Source of the DNA: Prevotella sp. UBA5387 | Lineage (GTDB): Bacteria > Bacteroidota > Bacteroidia > Bacteroidales > Bacteroidaceae | Direction of reading: 5' to 3' | NCBI GenBank assembly: GCA_002407775.1 | Contig: DHOP01000013.1 | Span: 1 to 42,151, forward strand | Length of the DNA stretch: 42,151 nucleotides | Part shown: positions 9,573 through 18,400 of the stretch, in pieces | Position numbering within the stretch: position 1 is the first letter of the stretch | Layout: each line of letters starts with the position of its first letter | Made by a program: the position numbers and the translations under genes | Notes under the pieces: generated by a model | Database searches by the model: none | Told to the model about the DNA's origin: nothing | What the model saw: only the letters and a program-made list of their open reading frames with translations

Positions 9573-10157
9573 TTATAACCGCACCAAAACAGTAACACCC
9601 TCTCCTCCTATTCCGACACTATACCTGCTGTGTTCACCAGTAAGCTTGTCCCCTAACCAATACCCGAGTATAGTTCCACCCACTCCAATAGCCGCTCCTG
9701 CTGTAACATCTTGCCAGTGATGCCTGTTGCGTAACACTCGATCTACGGCCACTCCCGTTGCCACAGCATATCCAGCTACACTAATCCAGAGCGATACTTG
9801 CCGAAATTCCTTATCGAGTATGGTAGCACCTGCAAAAGCAATTGAGGTATGTCCCGATGGAAAAGACCGTTTGTCTGTCCAATCTGGGCGCCGTTCATCT
9901 ATGGCTACCTTCAATGCCCATGTAGTACCAGTAGTTATAGCACATGACAAAGCGCCATTCACAACAAAACGCTTCCACGAACTTTCGCCTTCTACCCCAC
10001 ACGCCTTCAACGTTATCGCTGATGCCAATGGAATATAACGGAGCCAATCATCTGGTCCATCGCCATGATAAGTTTGTTGGGCCGAACTCGTCACCGTACA
10101 CATCGTCATCATCAATGCAATGACTATTTTTCGTAAAAAAACATGAGTTATTATCAT
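9573..10157 (-). CDS. PAP2-family membrane-associated phosphatase
   Basis: A 194-residue protein of the phosphatidic acid phosphatase type 2 family, which removes phosphate from lipids, undecaprenyl pyrophosphate or other substrates at the membrane. The three family motifs are complete: K-x6-RP (K83 to R90-P91), PSGH (100-103) and R-x5-H-x3-D (R140, H146, D150). A hydrophobic N-terminus (about 8-26) looks like a signal peptide ending near SSAQ. The remaining hydrophobic stretches are short, so it may be periplasmic and loosely membrane-bound rather than a six-helix enzyme. It has no obvious starch role and stands alone between malQ and the transporter. A 22-bp repeat array lies 64 bp upstream of its start. 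The substrate cannot be told from sequence. Confidence 0.88.
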   Translation of the reverse strand: MIITHVFLRKIVIALMMTMCTVTSSAQQTYHGDGPDDWLRYIPLASAITLKACGVEGESSWKRFVVNGALSCAITTGTTWALKVAIDERRPDWTDKRSFPSGHTSIAFAGATILDKEFRQVSLWISVAGYAVATGVAVDRVLRNRHHWQDVTAGAAIGVGGTILGYWLGDKLTGEHSRYSVGIGGEGVTVLVRL

Positions 10158-10220
10158 CTATCGTCACCTTTTATATAACTAAATAAAGCATTCGTTCTTC
10201 CATCTCAATGTAATCGGCTA

Positions 10221-10308
10221 GTAATTCAAATTGAATCACAGAGTGAAACAAATTGAATCACGGCATGAATCAAATTGAATTACTGAGTGAATCAAATTGA
10301 TTCACATG
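10221..10308. repeat. Four tandem copies of a 22-bp palindromic repeat
   Basis: Four uninterrupted units of 22 bases, each fitting GTGAATCAAATTGAATCAC plus three variable bases. Each 19-base core is nearly its own reverse complement, with symmetric GTGA/TCAC ends. The last unit, GTGAATCAAATTGATTCAC, is palindromic except at the centre. Related units occur five times at 32820-32929. The 22-bp period is about two helical turns, as for iterons or cooperative binding sites. Confidence 0.85.
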
Positions 10309-10534
10309 CGCGATCGTAACCACAAATGTAAGGATTAACCCACAAAAACAACGGGGTTTCAAGTAGAAATACATCAAATTATTAAGCATACGATTGATTA
10401 ACGGCAAAAGATGGCAATAAAAATTGAAATTTCCCTTTCTTAATAATCATAGAATTGTCGCTTAGAAAAATAAAAAACAGCAAGTAAATGAAACTTTTTT
10501 TGGCAACTTTTTTTCTAAATATGGGAGCAAATAA

Positions 10535-10573
10535 AATCCTCGGACTACCAAGATATGGGATAGTACGAGGATT
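10535..10573 (-). terminator. Terminator hairpin downstream of the MFS gene
   Basis: AATCCTCGGACTA and TAGTACGAGGATT pair as a 13-bp stem with one mismatch around a 13-base loop. On the minus strand the stem is followed by TTTTATTTG. It is about 145 bases beyond the MFS stop codon. Confidence 0.65.
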
Positions 10574-10718
10574 CATAGATCAGAAAAGGTGACAAACTTC
10601 ATAGGTAGAAGTAATAGTATAGTAACATTCTATCCTAATGATGAACATCATGGAAGGTTGTCTATCAGGACATGCGCAATCTCTAATCGTGATACAACAA
10701 TGTACTGAAAGCTATTGT

Positions 10719-12029
10719 TTATTTCTCCTTTAGTAATCCCACGGAGAGCGCACCGAGCACAAGGCTAATGCCTGCAACGACCATCATGTGGCTCTGTACA
10801 CTACCAAGCAGCGCAAGCAACGTTCCTCCTACTGAGGCAGCAACTATTTGTGGTATACAAATCGTGCCGTTGAAAAGGCCAAGGTAGGCACCCATGTGAC
10901 CATAACCTTGCAGGGCATCGGTGACAAATGTAAACGGCATGGCAAGCATAGCGGCCCATGCGCAGCCGATTAGCAACAGAGGAACAAAGAGCAAATACTG
11001 GTCGTGAATGAATGCGGTGGAAGCGAAGCCGATGCCACCAAGCACCAGGCTCAACGCATAAACACCTTTACGGCTCTTGAATTTTGGCAGAATAGCAGCC
11101 CAAATAACCGATCCCAAAGCTTGTACCGCAAAGAGAATACCAACCCAGTTGCCTGCCTCCTGATAACCAGAACTGGTTACATCGGTGGTACCCCAAACAT
11201 TGTCAGCTACTGTGCCATTGGTATAGGTCCACATATACATGAATGCAAACCAAGAGAAAAATTGCACAAGGCCCACTTTCCAGAAAGTGGAGGGAGCTTT
11301 GCGAAGAAGTGTAATCCAGTTGTCACTACTCTTTTTTTCCGACTTTTCTTCTTCTTTTTCACCATTATATTCCTCATACTCCTTTGGAGGCCATTCCTTC
11401 ACCTTGATCACGGAGTAGATAACACAGAGAATAAGAATGGCAGCGCCCACATAAAAGCTATAAACCACCGTGTCAGGGACCATACCCTTAGGTGCAATAT
11501 TGGCAATTCCTATTAGTGCAAAAACAAATGGGAAGATGAATCCCATAACTGAACCAGCATTGCACAGAAAACTTTGGATGGCATATCCCTTGGCTTTCTG
11601 CTTCTCATTGACCATGTCGCCTACAAGCATCTTAAACGGTTGCATAGCCATATTAAGAGATGTGTCTAGAAACATGAGTGCAATCAAACCGAAAATCATG
11701 GCCGTAGCTACGGTCATACCAAAAGAACCAGCATTAGGCAAGAGGCACATCACCAATACAGCAATGGCTGCTCCGAGCACAAGATAGGGTATGCGACGTC
11801 CCAAACGTGTCCAAGTGCGGTCGGATAGCGTACCAACAATTGGCTGAACAATGATGCCCATTAGTGGTGGCATTATCCAGAAGTAGCTCAAACTGTGCGG
11901 GTCTGCTCCGAGAGTAGCAAAGATTCGCGAAATGTTAGCACTCTGTAGGGCATATGCAATTTGCACGCCGAAAAACCCAAAGCTTAGGTTCCACAAGCCC
12001 CAAAATGACAAATCAGGTTTCTGTTTCAT
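10719..12029 (-). CDS. MFS (SLC45/GPH-like) sugar transporter, probable maltose/glucose permease
   Basis: A 436-residue inner-membrane carrier with about 12 hydrophobic segments. The loop after helix 2 carries the family motif GTLSDRTWTRLGRRIP (66-81). A charged loop rich in Glu and Lys (about 215-235) separates the two halves. Proteins of this kind sit next to alpha-glucan genes in many Bacteroidetes, where they import maltose or glucose made in the periplasm. It is 176 bp downstream of the LacI-family gene on the same strand and may be cotranscribed with it. A GGAGG lies about 13 bases before the ATG. No copy of the TGCAATCGTTTGCA operator precedes it. Substrate is inferred from context. 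Confidence 0.85.
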   Translation of the reverse strand: MKQKPDLSFWGLWNLSFGFFGVQIAYALQSANISRIFATLGADPHSLSYFWIMPPLMGIIVQPIVGTLSDRTWTRLGRRIPYLVLGAAIAVLVMCLLPNAGSFGMTVATAMIFGLIALMFLDTSLNMAMQPFKMLVGDMVNEKQKAKGYAIQSFLCNAGSVMGFIFPFVFALIGIANIAPKGMVPDTVVYSFYVGAAILILCVIYSVIKVKEWPPKEYEEYNGEKEEEKSEKKSSDNWITLLRKAPSTFWKVGLVQFFSWFAFMYMWTYTNGTVADNVWGTTDVTSSGYQEAGNWVGILFAVQALGSVIWAAILPKFKSRKGVYALSLVLGGIGFASTAFIHDQYLLFVPLLLIGCAWAAMLAMPFTFVTDALQGYGHMGAYLGLFNGTICIPQIVAASVGGTLLALLGSVQSHMMVVAGISLVLGALSVGLLKEK

Positions 12030-12205
12030 AATTCAAATAAATCCTCCTCTCTCCACATCCTAAAATAATTGGAACGAAAAGCGATAGAGGAAAAGTTTTA
12101 TTGTTATTTATTTTTACATTACTTATTATTATCTCAAAGAGGTCTATTCCTCCCTTTACAAATCTTTAGGCTCATGAAAAAAATTGATAGTGGTATGTTT
12201 TTTTG

Positions 12206-13231
12206 CTATCGGGTTGTCCCTCTGATGATAAGTCGGGTACGTACTATTTTTTTTTCGTTCTTATCCATGGGACTTCCACCTTCCACTTTGTTTATGAGTA
12301 TATTGGCCGCTTCCTCCCCCACGTTCACCCCACGCTGCTCTACGGTTGTAAGCATTGGGTCACAAGCCACAGCACGCTGACCATTGGTAAATCCACATAT
12401 AGATATATCCTCGGGTACTCGATAACCCATGCGCTTGGCAGTATAGAGGATTCCGATTGCCGTATCATCGTTTACGGCAAAGAATGCATCGGGAATTTCC
12501 TCTTGTGAAAGCAGTTCTGGCGTGATAGCCTCAGCATCGGCACGATTGTCGCAAATACGATAAAAGCGATTCTCGGGCTTTAGTCCCTGACGCAAAAGTG
12601 CATCACGATAGCCGTTATAGCGGTTTTTGGAAATTTCAAGTGTCATCGGGGCACCAAAGAATGCTATGCGACGGCATCCCGTGTCGATAAGGTGAGTGAC
12701 GGCATTGAAAGCCCCCTGGTAGTCATCGACTACAACACGACTACAATCTATGCCTGTGCAAATGCGGTCGTAAAAGACCAGCGGCATACCATGATCAATG
12801 AGTTTCTCAAAATGATCGTACCGCATGGTGTCTTTTGCCTGTGATACAATCACGCCGCACACCTTATGTTTGAAAAAACGTTCACAAAGAAGCACCTCAC
12901 GGTTGTATTGTTCATTGCTCTGCCCCACCATAATAATATACCCGCGAGAGGTGGCTTCCTGTTCTATACCACTAAGGATTGATGAGAAATAAAAGTGTGA
13001 AAGCTGAGGAACAATAACCCCAATAATTTTAGGTGAACTGGTTTTGCTGTTGCGCAAACTCTCTGCAATGACATTGGGATAGAAATTATGTTCACGCGCG
13101 TAGGTCTGGATTTTTTCACGTTGTTCTCGACTAATACGTGTGTTGTCCTTGAGCGCACGCGATACCGTTGCCACTGACACTCCTAGTGCAATAGCAATAT
13201 CTTTCATCGTTATGGGTGCAGACTGTTCCAT
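12206..13231 (-). CDS. LacI/GalR-family transcriptional regulator of the starch locus
   Basis: A 341-residue DNA-binding regulator. The N-terminal helix-turn-helix is at about 8-30 (MKDIAIALGVSVATVSRAL). The hinge helix (YPNVIAESLR, 51-60) leads to a periplasmic-binding-protein-like sugar sensor (about 68-335). It lies between the MFS gene and the divergent susC. Two identical palindromes with a central CG, upstream of malQ and susC, suit this family. Both lie well upstream of the promoter elements, so it could activate rather than repress. The usual Bacteroides regulator SusR is absent. A run of nine A (12247-12255 on the plus strand as T) falls in its 3-prime coding end. Inducer is unknown; maltose or an oligosaccharide is a reasonable guess. 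Confidence 0.92.
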   Translation of the reverse strand: MEQSAPITMKDIAIALGVSVATVSRALKDNTRISREQREKIQTYAREHNFYPNVIAESLRNSKTSSPKIIGVIVPQLSHFYFSSILSGIEQEATSRGYIIMVGQSNEQYNREVLLCERFFKHKVCGVIVSQAKDTMRYDHFEKLIDHGMPLVFYDRICTGIDCSRVVVDDYQGAFNAVTHLIDTGCRRIAFFGAPMTLEISKNRYNGYRDALLRQGLKPENRFYRICDNRADAEAITPELLSQEEIPDAFFAVNDDTAIGILYTAKRMGYRVPEDISICGFTNGQRAVACDPMLTTVEQRGVNVGEEAANILINKVEGGSPMDKNEKKIVRTRLIIRGTTR

Positions 13232-13241
13232 GACTTGTCAT
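13230..13241. promoter_or_regulatory. Palindrome ATGACTTGTCAT at the LacI-family start codon
   Basis: A 12-bp inverted repeat with half-sites ATGAC and GTCAT that overlaps the start codon. A second palindrome with the same half-site in the opposite arrangement lies at 13271-13285, about 42 bp away centre to centre. It may be an autoregulatory site or a chance symmetry. Confidence 0.35.
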
Positions 13242-13270
13242 TAGGTATAAAGGCAAACAGCAAGTATAGG

Positions 13271-13285
13271 TGTCATAGTATGACA
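13271..13285. promoter_or_regulatory. 15-bp palindrome in the leader of the regulator gene
   Basis: TGTCATAGTATGACA is symmetric apart from its central base. It is 40 bases upstream of the regulator start codon and differs from the TGCAATCGTTTGCA operator. It could be a binding site for another regulator, an autoregulatory site, or a small hairpin in the leader. Confidence 0.4.
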
Positions 13286-13378
13286 ACATATTTTGACCGT
13301 TGCGATTGTCTCTATGCAAAAATAGTCATTTCAGAATATATTTGTTCTTTGCAAAATTACAAAGTTTAGATTTATTTG

Positions 13379-13392
13379 TGCAATCGTTTGCA
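13379..13392. promoter_or_regulatory. LacI-type operator upstream of susC
   Basis: TGCAATCGTTTGCA, identical to the site upstream of malQ. It lies 54 bp upstream of the TACTTTTG element of susC and 148 bp from the start of the divergent regulator gene, so it could act on both. Its centre would be about 70 bases upstream of the susC transcription start. Confidence 0.78.
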
Positions 13393-13446
13393 TTGTAATA
13401 TTTGGAAATTTATGTTTAAAAAATCACAATGTGAACAAATTAAACT

Positions 13447-13454
13447 TACTTTTG
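13447..13454 (+). promoter_or_regulatory. Candidate -7 promoter element for susCDEF
   Basis: TACTTTTG matches TAnnTTTG exactly. Transcription would begin about 120 bases before the susC ATG. No TTTG is found at the usual -33 distance. Confidence 0.6.
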
Positions 13455-13581
13455 CAGCAGTAAACAGTTCAAACAATACGCCTAAACCATCCTCTTAATG
13501 CAACCTATATTTGCCTATAATAATAAGAGGTGAACCTAAAAGCGAATAGAACTAACATTATAGATTAACTTAAAACTCAAA

Positions 13582-16500
13582 ATGATGAAGCAGGTAAAGA
13601 TTACAATGCCTCGTAGAGTGCTCACCCTAGTGTGTGGACTCATTCTGGCAGCTACCGCGTTCGCGCAAGAGGTAGCCGTCAAAGGACATGTAGTGGACAA
13701 AGCCGGCGAACCTATCATCGGCGCCACTGTCCGTCTAGAAGGACAGGAAGGCGGCGTTGTTACGGACTTCGATGGTAACTTCTCACTCAGTGCAAACTCT
13801 GGCGCAACTATTAGAGTAGAGTACATCGGTTACGACCCCTATAAGGGTACCGTTGCACCTCAAATGAACATCACGCTTACTGAAGCAGGCGCCATGGGTC
13901 TGAACGAAGTTGTGGTCATTGGTTATGGTGTAGCCAAGAAATCAGACTTAACAGGTTCTGTATCAGCTTTAAAGCCAGATTCCAAGAACAAGGGTCTCGT
14001 CGTCAACCCACAGGATCTTATCGCCGGTAAGGTTGCTGGTGTGAACGTAGTAACCAATGATGGTACCCCTGGTGGTGGTACGACTATGCGTATTCGCGGT
14101 GGTTCTTCATTGAATGCCAGCAATGACCCGTTGATCGTAATCGACGGAGTGCCAATTGATAACAATGGTGTAAAAGGTGTTTCCAACATTCTTTCCACAA
14201 TTAACCCTCAAGACATTGAATCCTTCAATATTCTTAAAGACGCCTCTGCTACAGCTATTTATGGTAGCCGTGGTTCTAACGGTGTAATCATCATTACAAC
14301 AAAGAAAGGACGCAAGGGTCAACCAGTTTCGATTTCATACAACGGAAGTATGACAGTCGGCATGAAGAAGAACATTATAGATGTTATGGATGCTGCCCAA
14401 TATCGTGATTTCATCAAGAAAAGCTTTGGCGAAGCAAGCACACAATACAGTGCACTTGGTACAGCTGACACCAACTGGCAAGATCTTATTTATAGGACAT
14501 CTATTAGCCATGACCATAACGTTACAGTGTCAGGTGCTGCAGGCTCCCTACCTTATCGTGTTTCCGTTGGTTATACCGACCAGCAGGGTATCATTAAAAC
14601 TTCTGACTTCAAGCGTTTAACAGGCTCAATAAACTTGAATCCGTCTCTGTTAGACGACCACTTGGTATTCAATTTGAATGCCAAAGGCATGCTTGCGAAG
14701 TCGATTTATGCTGATGGATCAGCTGTAGGTAATGCTACACGCATGGACCCGACACAGGATCCTTATAGCTATACATCTGTATACCACAAAGCATTGTTTG
14801 GCAACAATATGGCCAAAACATTAAGTAACTTTGGTGGTTATTTCCAATGGACAGCCTCAGGTATTGATGGAGATCCTTCTTGGCCATTCAATTTCAACAC
14901 TGTAGGTAAATTGTACAACCCATTGGCAATCCTTGCTCTTAAGGACGACCAGGCAAACAGTCGCGAGTTCATTGGTAGTGCTGACGTAGACTACAAGGTT
15001 CATGGATTTGAAGATCTTCGCCTTCATGCAACACTTGGTGCTGATGTAGCCAAGGGTACTCAAGATACAAACATACTCCCTTCTTCTCCATTAGCTGGAT
15101 ATTATGGCAGTTATGGTGCAGAATCCATTCTTAAGCGTAACCTCTCTCTCAGCACATATGCACAGTATTATCATGACTTCAATGATGCTGCAAAGAATCA
15201 TTTTGATATCATGGGTGGTTATGAGTATCAGCACTTCTATCGTTCTCAAAACAACGACTATATTGGTTATTATCCCTTAACAAATACCACTTTGGATTCA
15301 AAGGGCAAACCACTTGCTGGAACAGCTCGTGACCATACGCCTTATAAATTTGCAACCGAAAACTATTTGGTCAGCTTCTTCGGACGTGCTAACTGGAGTT
15401 TGATGGATCGCTATTATGTAACAGCAACAGTTCGCGAGGACGGCTCTTCTCGTTTTGAGAAGCATTGGTCCATGTTCCCCTCTTTTGCTTTCGCATGGAA
15501 GATCAAAGATGAAAACAAATTCAGAGAAATCAATTGGCTATCTGATTTAAAGCTTCGCTTAGGTTGGGGTATGACTGGTCAGCAAGACGTGAATAACGAC
15601 TATGCATGGATTCCTACTTATTCCAAGAGCACTGGTACTAATGGTTTCTATCCTGTAACTGACGTCGACCTTAATGGTGATGGCAAAATCTCCGCTGATG
15701 AGAAGGGTGCTCTATATCGCCCAGACAACTACACCTCTAAACTAAAGTGGGAGACTACAACTACATATAATATTGGTTTCGACTGGGGTATTCTCAACCA
15801 GCGCCTATCAGGTAGTGTAGATTGGTACTACAGAAAGACTGAAGATCTTCTCAACTATGCTCCCACAATGGTATTCTCGGCTTTCCGTAACCAGGCATGG
15901 CAGAACATCGGCTCACTCACCAATACTGGTGTTGAAGTAGCTTTGAACTGGAAGGCTCTTCAGACCAAGGATTGGTATTGGACCATTGACTATAACTTTA
16001 CTTATAATAAGAATCACATCACCGATCTTTCTGGTGTAAGTTCAGACAACACTCCTGTACCTAACACGGGTATTACAATTGGTACCGATAAGTATTTACA
16101 GTACAACCAAGTTGGTTATGCAGCTAATTCTTTCTATGTTTACCAACAGGCTTATGACAAGAACGGCAAGGCTATCGAGGGTGCTCTTGTAGATCGCAAC
16201 GCTGACGGACAAATCACACAAGCTGACCGTTACTTCTATAAGAATCCTATCGCTCCTGTTATTATGGGTCTAAGCTCACGCTTGGAGTATAAGAATTGGG
16301 ATCTCGGTTTCGCACTCCGTGCTAGCATTGGTAACTACGTCTACAATAATGTAGAACAAGGATACCACAACGTTAGTCTCAACGGAATCTGGCCTTCTAC
16401 CAACTATTTGCAGAACACGACAACTAAGGCCGTTACCGATGGTTTCGTTACAGACTTGAACTATCAGCTTCTTTCAGATTTCTGGATTCACAATGCTAGC

Positions 16501-16719
16501 TTCCTCAAGTGCGATAATATCACTTTAGGCTATAGCTTCAGCAACATTCTCAAGACAGCTGCATTCAAAGGCCTCAACGGTAGATTCTACGCAACTGCTA
16601 CAAATGTATTCACCATTACAAAATACAAGGGTCTTGATCCAGAGGTATTCAATGGTTATGACAGCAACATGTATCCACGTCCGTTCTCAGTTATCGTGGG
16701 TCTGAACCTGAACTTCTAA
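13582..16719 (+). CDS. susC: SusC-type TonB-dependent outer-membrane starch importer
   Basis: A 1045-residue outer-membrane barrel that imports malto-oligosaccharides using TonB energy. The signal peptide is about residues 1-28 (TAFA-Q). A carboxypeptidase-regulatory-like domain spans about 31-105. The TonB box LNEVVVIGYG is at 107-116. The plug follows with the typical IRGGSS and SATAIYGSRGSNGVI motifs. The rest is the beta-barrel, ending in the aromatic C-terminus LNLNF. Two EF-hand-like acidic loops are seen, DVDLNGDGKISADE (about 692-705) and DRNADGQITQAD (about 871-882). Unlike the second SusC in the window, it lacks an STN domain, so it is not expected to signal to a FecR protein. It starts the susCDEF unit, 22 bp before susD. 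An ATG one codon later is an equally possible start. Confidence 0.95.
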   Translation: MMKQVKITMPRRVLTLVCGLILAATAFAQEVAVKGHVVDKAGEPIIGATVRLEGQEGGVVTDFDGNFSLSANSGATIRVEYIGYDPYKGTVAPQMNITLTEAGAMGLNEVVVIGYGVAKKSDLTGSVSALKPDSKNKGLVVNPQDLIAGKVAGVNVVTNDGTPGGGTTMRIRGGSSLNASNDPLIVIDGVPIDNNGVKGVSNILSTINPQDIESFNILKDASATAIYGSRGSNGVIIITTKKGRKGQPVSISYNGSMTVGMKKNIIDVMDAAQYRDFIKKSFGEASTQYSALGTADTNWQDLIYRTSISHDHNVTVSGAAGSLPYRVSVGYTDQQGIIKTSDFKRLTGSINLNPSLLDDHLVFNLNAKGMLAKSIYADGSAVGNATRMDPTQDPYSYTSVYHKALFGNNMAKTLSNFGGYFQWTASGIDGDPSWPFNFNTVGKLYNPLAILALKDDQANSREFIGSADVDYKVHGFEDLRLHATLGADVAKGTQDTNILPSSPLAGYYGSYGAESILKRNLSLSTYAQYYHDFNDAAKNHFDIMGGYEYQHFYRSQNNDYIGYYPLTNTTLDSKGKPLAGTARDHTPYKFATENYLVSFFGRANWSLMDRYYVTATVREDGSSRFEKHWSMFPSFAFAWKIKDENKFREINWLSDLKLRLGWGMTGQQDVNNDYAWIPTYSKSTGTNGFYPVTDVDLNGDGKISADEKGALYRPDNYTSKLKWETTTTYNIGFDWGILNQRLSGSVDWYYRKTEDLLNYAPTMVFSAFRNQAWQNIGSLTNTGVEVALNWKALQTKDWYWTIDYNFTYNKNHITDLSGVSSDNTPVPNTGITIGTDKYLQYNQVGYAANSFYVYQQAYDKNGKAIEGALVDRNADGQITQADRYFYKNPIAPVIMGLSSRLEYKNWDLGFALRASIGNYVYNNVEQGYHNVSLNGIWPSTNYLQNTTTKAVTDGFVTDLNYQLLSDFWIHNASFLKCDNITLGYSFSNILKTAAFKGLNGRFYATATNVFTITKYKGLDPEVFNGYDSNMYPRPFSVIVGLNLNF

Positions 16720-16741
16720 CAATATATTAAGCAAAAAAGTC

Positions 16742-18349
16742 ATGAAAAGATATTTCAAAAACATTATACCGGCAGTAGCTATTGTACTGTCCATGGGAAT
16801 GGCTTCCTGCGTAAATGATTTGAACGTTACACCAATCAACCCAAATCTTACGACAGATATTAATCCCAACGGACTCTTCAACAAGTGCTACGCCAATATT
16901 GCGCTCGCTGGTAACGGCGGAGCCAATGGAGACTGTGACATAGATGGTCTTGATGGCGGAACAACAGGTTTCATTCGTCAAATGTGGAATTCCAATGAAC
17001 TTACTACTGACGAAGCAATCTCCCAATGGAGCGATGATGGTATTCCGCAATTCGACTACAACGCATTTGATGCATCTCACCCTATGCTGAATGGTTATTT
17101 TGCCAGACTAACAACAGGTATTTCTTACTGCAATCAGTACATCAACCAGGCAGGTGACTATAATGCCACTATGACTGCCGAGGTGCGTTTCATTCGTGTT
17201 CTAGAATATTACTTGTTGATGGATGCTTTCGGAAACATTCCATTCGCAACATCGCTTACAACACCTGTTCGTATGACTCGTCCAGAAGCATACGCATGGA
17301 TTGAAAAAGAACTTCTTGATCTTGAACCAGGACTTTCTGATGCAAAGGCCAAAAAGTCAACCGATGCTAACTATGGTCGCGTTGACAAAGCTGCTGCCTG
17401 GATGCTTCTTGCTCGTCTATACCTCAATGCTGAAGTTTACACAGGCACCGCACAGTGGCAGAAAGCTGCAGACTATGCAAAGAAGGTTATGAACTCCAGC
17501 TACAAGCTGAATACACAAGGCGTGAACGGTTGGAGCGCTTATCAGATGCTATTCATGGGTGACAATGGAGAAACAGATGCTGCTTACGAAGGAATATTCC
17601 CTATCCTGCAAGATGGTTTGACAACAACTTCTTGGGGTACCATACTGTTTCTCTCTGCTAGTGCTTTTGATGCAGACATGCATGCAAATCCAAACGATCC
17701 TAATGCAACAAACGGTGTCAGTGGACAAAACTGGGGTGGTAATCGTTGCCGTCCTGACTTGATTGCAAAGTTCTTCCCCAACAACGATGCTCCCAATATC
17801 TCAAGTACAAAGATGCCACAAGCTGCTGGCGATGATCGTGCTATCTTCGATGGAGCTGGCCGCACACTTGACAACGGTCTTGGTGCATCAGGTACATTCA
17901 AGGATGGTTTTGGCTGCTCAAAGTTTGTCAACTTCAAGACTAATGGAGCTGCTGGACATGACCAAACTTTCATGGATACCGATTTCTTCCTGTTTCGCGT
18001 TGCTGAAGCTTACATGATTTATGCAGAGGCAACCGCACGTCTCAACGGTGGCACCACTACAGTGGATGGCTTAGCTGCCATTAACGCACTTCGCGCTCGC
18101 GCCCATACTACAGCAAAATCTGGTATGAGTCTCAGCGACATCTGCGACGAATGGAGTCGTGAATTCTACTTTGAAGGAATGCGTCGTCCAACTTTGATTC
18201 GATTCAATCGTTTTGGTGGCAATACCAATTACAATTGGAGTTACAAGGGCGGTGTGAAGACCGGACGCAATTTCAGTGCCGATAAGAATATCTTCGCTAT
18301 CCCACAAGCCCAGGTCAAGGGTCCTATCACACAGAACCCAGGGTACTAA
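16742..18349 (+). CDS. susD: SusD-type starch-binding outer-membrane lipoprotein
   Basis: A 535-residue surface lipoprotein that caps the SusC barrel and binds starch helices. The lipobox MASC gives lipid Cys23, followed by VND; acidic residues soon after this Cys are typical of surface-exported lipoproteins. The mature part has the RagB/SusD alpha-helical (TPR-like) fold, recognisable from EVRFIRVLEYYLLMDAFGNIPF and WEFYFEGMRR-like segments (DEWSREFYFEGMRRPTLIR). It ends in the family signature ITQNPGY. The length is close to that of Bacteroides SusD (551). It lies 22 bp after susC and 51 bp before susE. Confidence 0.95.
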   Translation: MKRYFKNIIPAVAIVLSMGMASCVNDLNVTPINPNLTTDINPNGLFNKCYANIALAGNGGANGDCDIDGLDGGTTGFIRQMWNSNELTTDEAISQWSDDGIPQFDYNAFDASHPMLNGYFARLTTGISYCNQYINQAGDYNATMTAEVRFIRVLEYYLLMDAFGNIPFATSLTTPVRMTRPEAYAWIEKELLDLEPGLSDAKAKKSTDANYGRVDKAAAWMLLARLYLNAEVYTGTAQWQKAADYAKKVMNSSYKLNTQGVNGWSAYQMLFMGDNGETDAAYEGIFPILQDGLTTTSWGTILFLSASAFDADMHANPNDPNATNGVSGQNWGGNRCRPDLIAKFFPNNDAPNISSTKMPQAAGDDRAIFDGAGRTLDNGLGASGTFKDGFGCSKFVNFKTNGAAGHDQTFMDTDFFLFRVAEAYMIYAEATARLNGGTTTVDGLAAINALRARAHTTAKSGMSLSDICDEWSREFYFEGMRRPTLIRFNRFGGNTNYNWSYKGGVKTGRNFSADKNIFAIPQAQVKGPITQNPGY

Positions 18350-18400
18350 ACTCAAAGAATGATCAAGTTATTAAACTATTATCATTTAAAAAGAATTGAA

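Larger units (their letters stand above)
10158..10718. other. 560-bp intergenic region between the PAP2 and MFS genes
   Basis: It holds the four-copy 22-bp repeat array (10221-10308) and the hairpin terminator of the MFS gene (10535-10573). The stretch between them is AT-rich. A 64-codon minus-strand frame at 10382-10576 overlaps the terminator and has no recognisable features, so I do not call a gene. Confidence 0.6.
13232..13581. other. Divergent lacI-susC control region
   Basis: A 350-base non-coding region between two divergent genes. It contains the palindrome at 13271-13285, the operator at 13379-13392 and the susC -7 element at 13447-13454. Several TAnnTTTG-like sequences face the regulator gene (for example TATTTTTG near 13317-13324 and TAATTTTG near 13353-13360 on the minus strand), but none has a good -33 partner. 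Confidence 0.7.

Noticed and set aside
10382..10576. 64-codon minus-strand frame between PAP2 and MFS genes
   Set aside because: It overlaps the MFS terminator hairpin, is AT-rich and has no homology I recognise.
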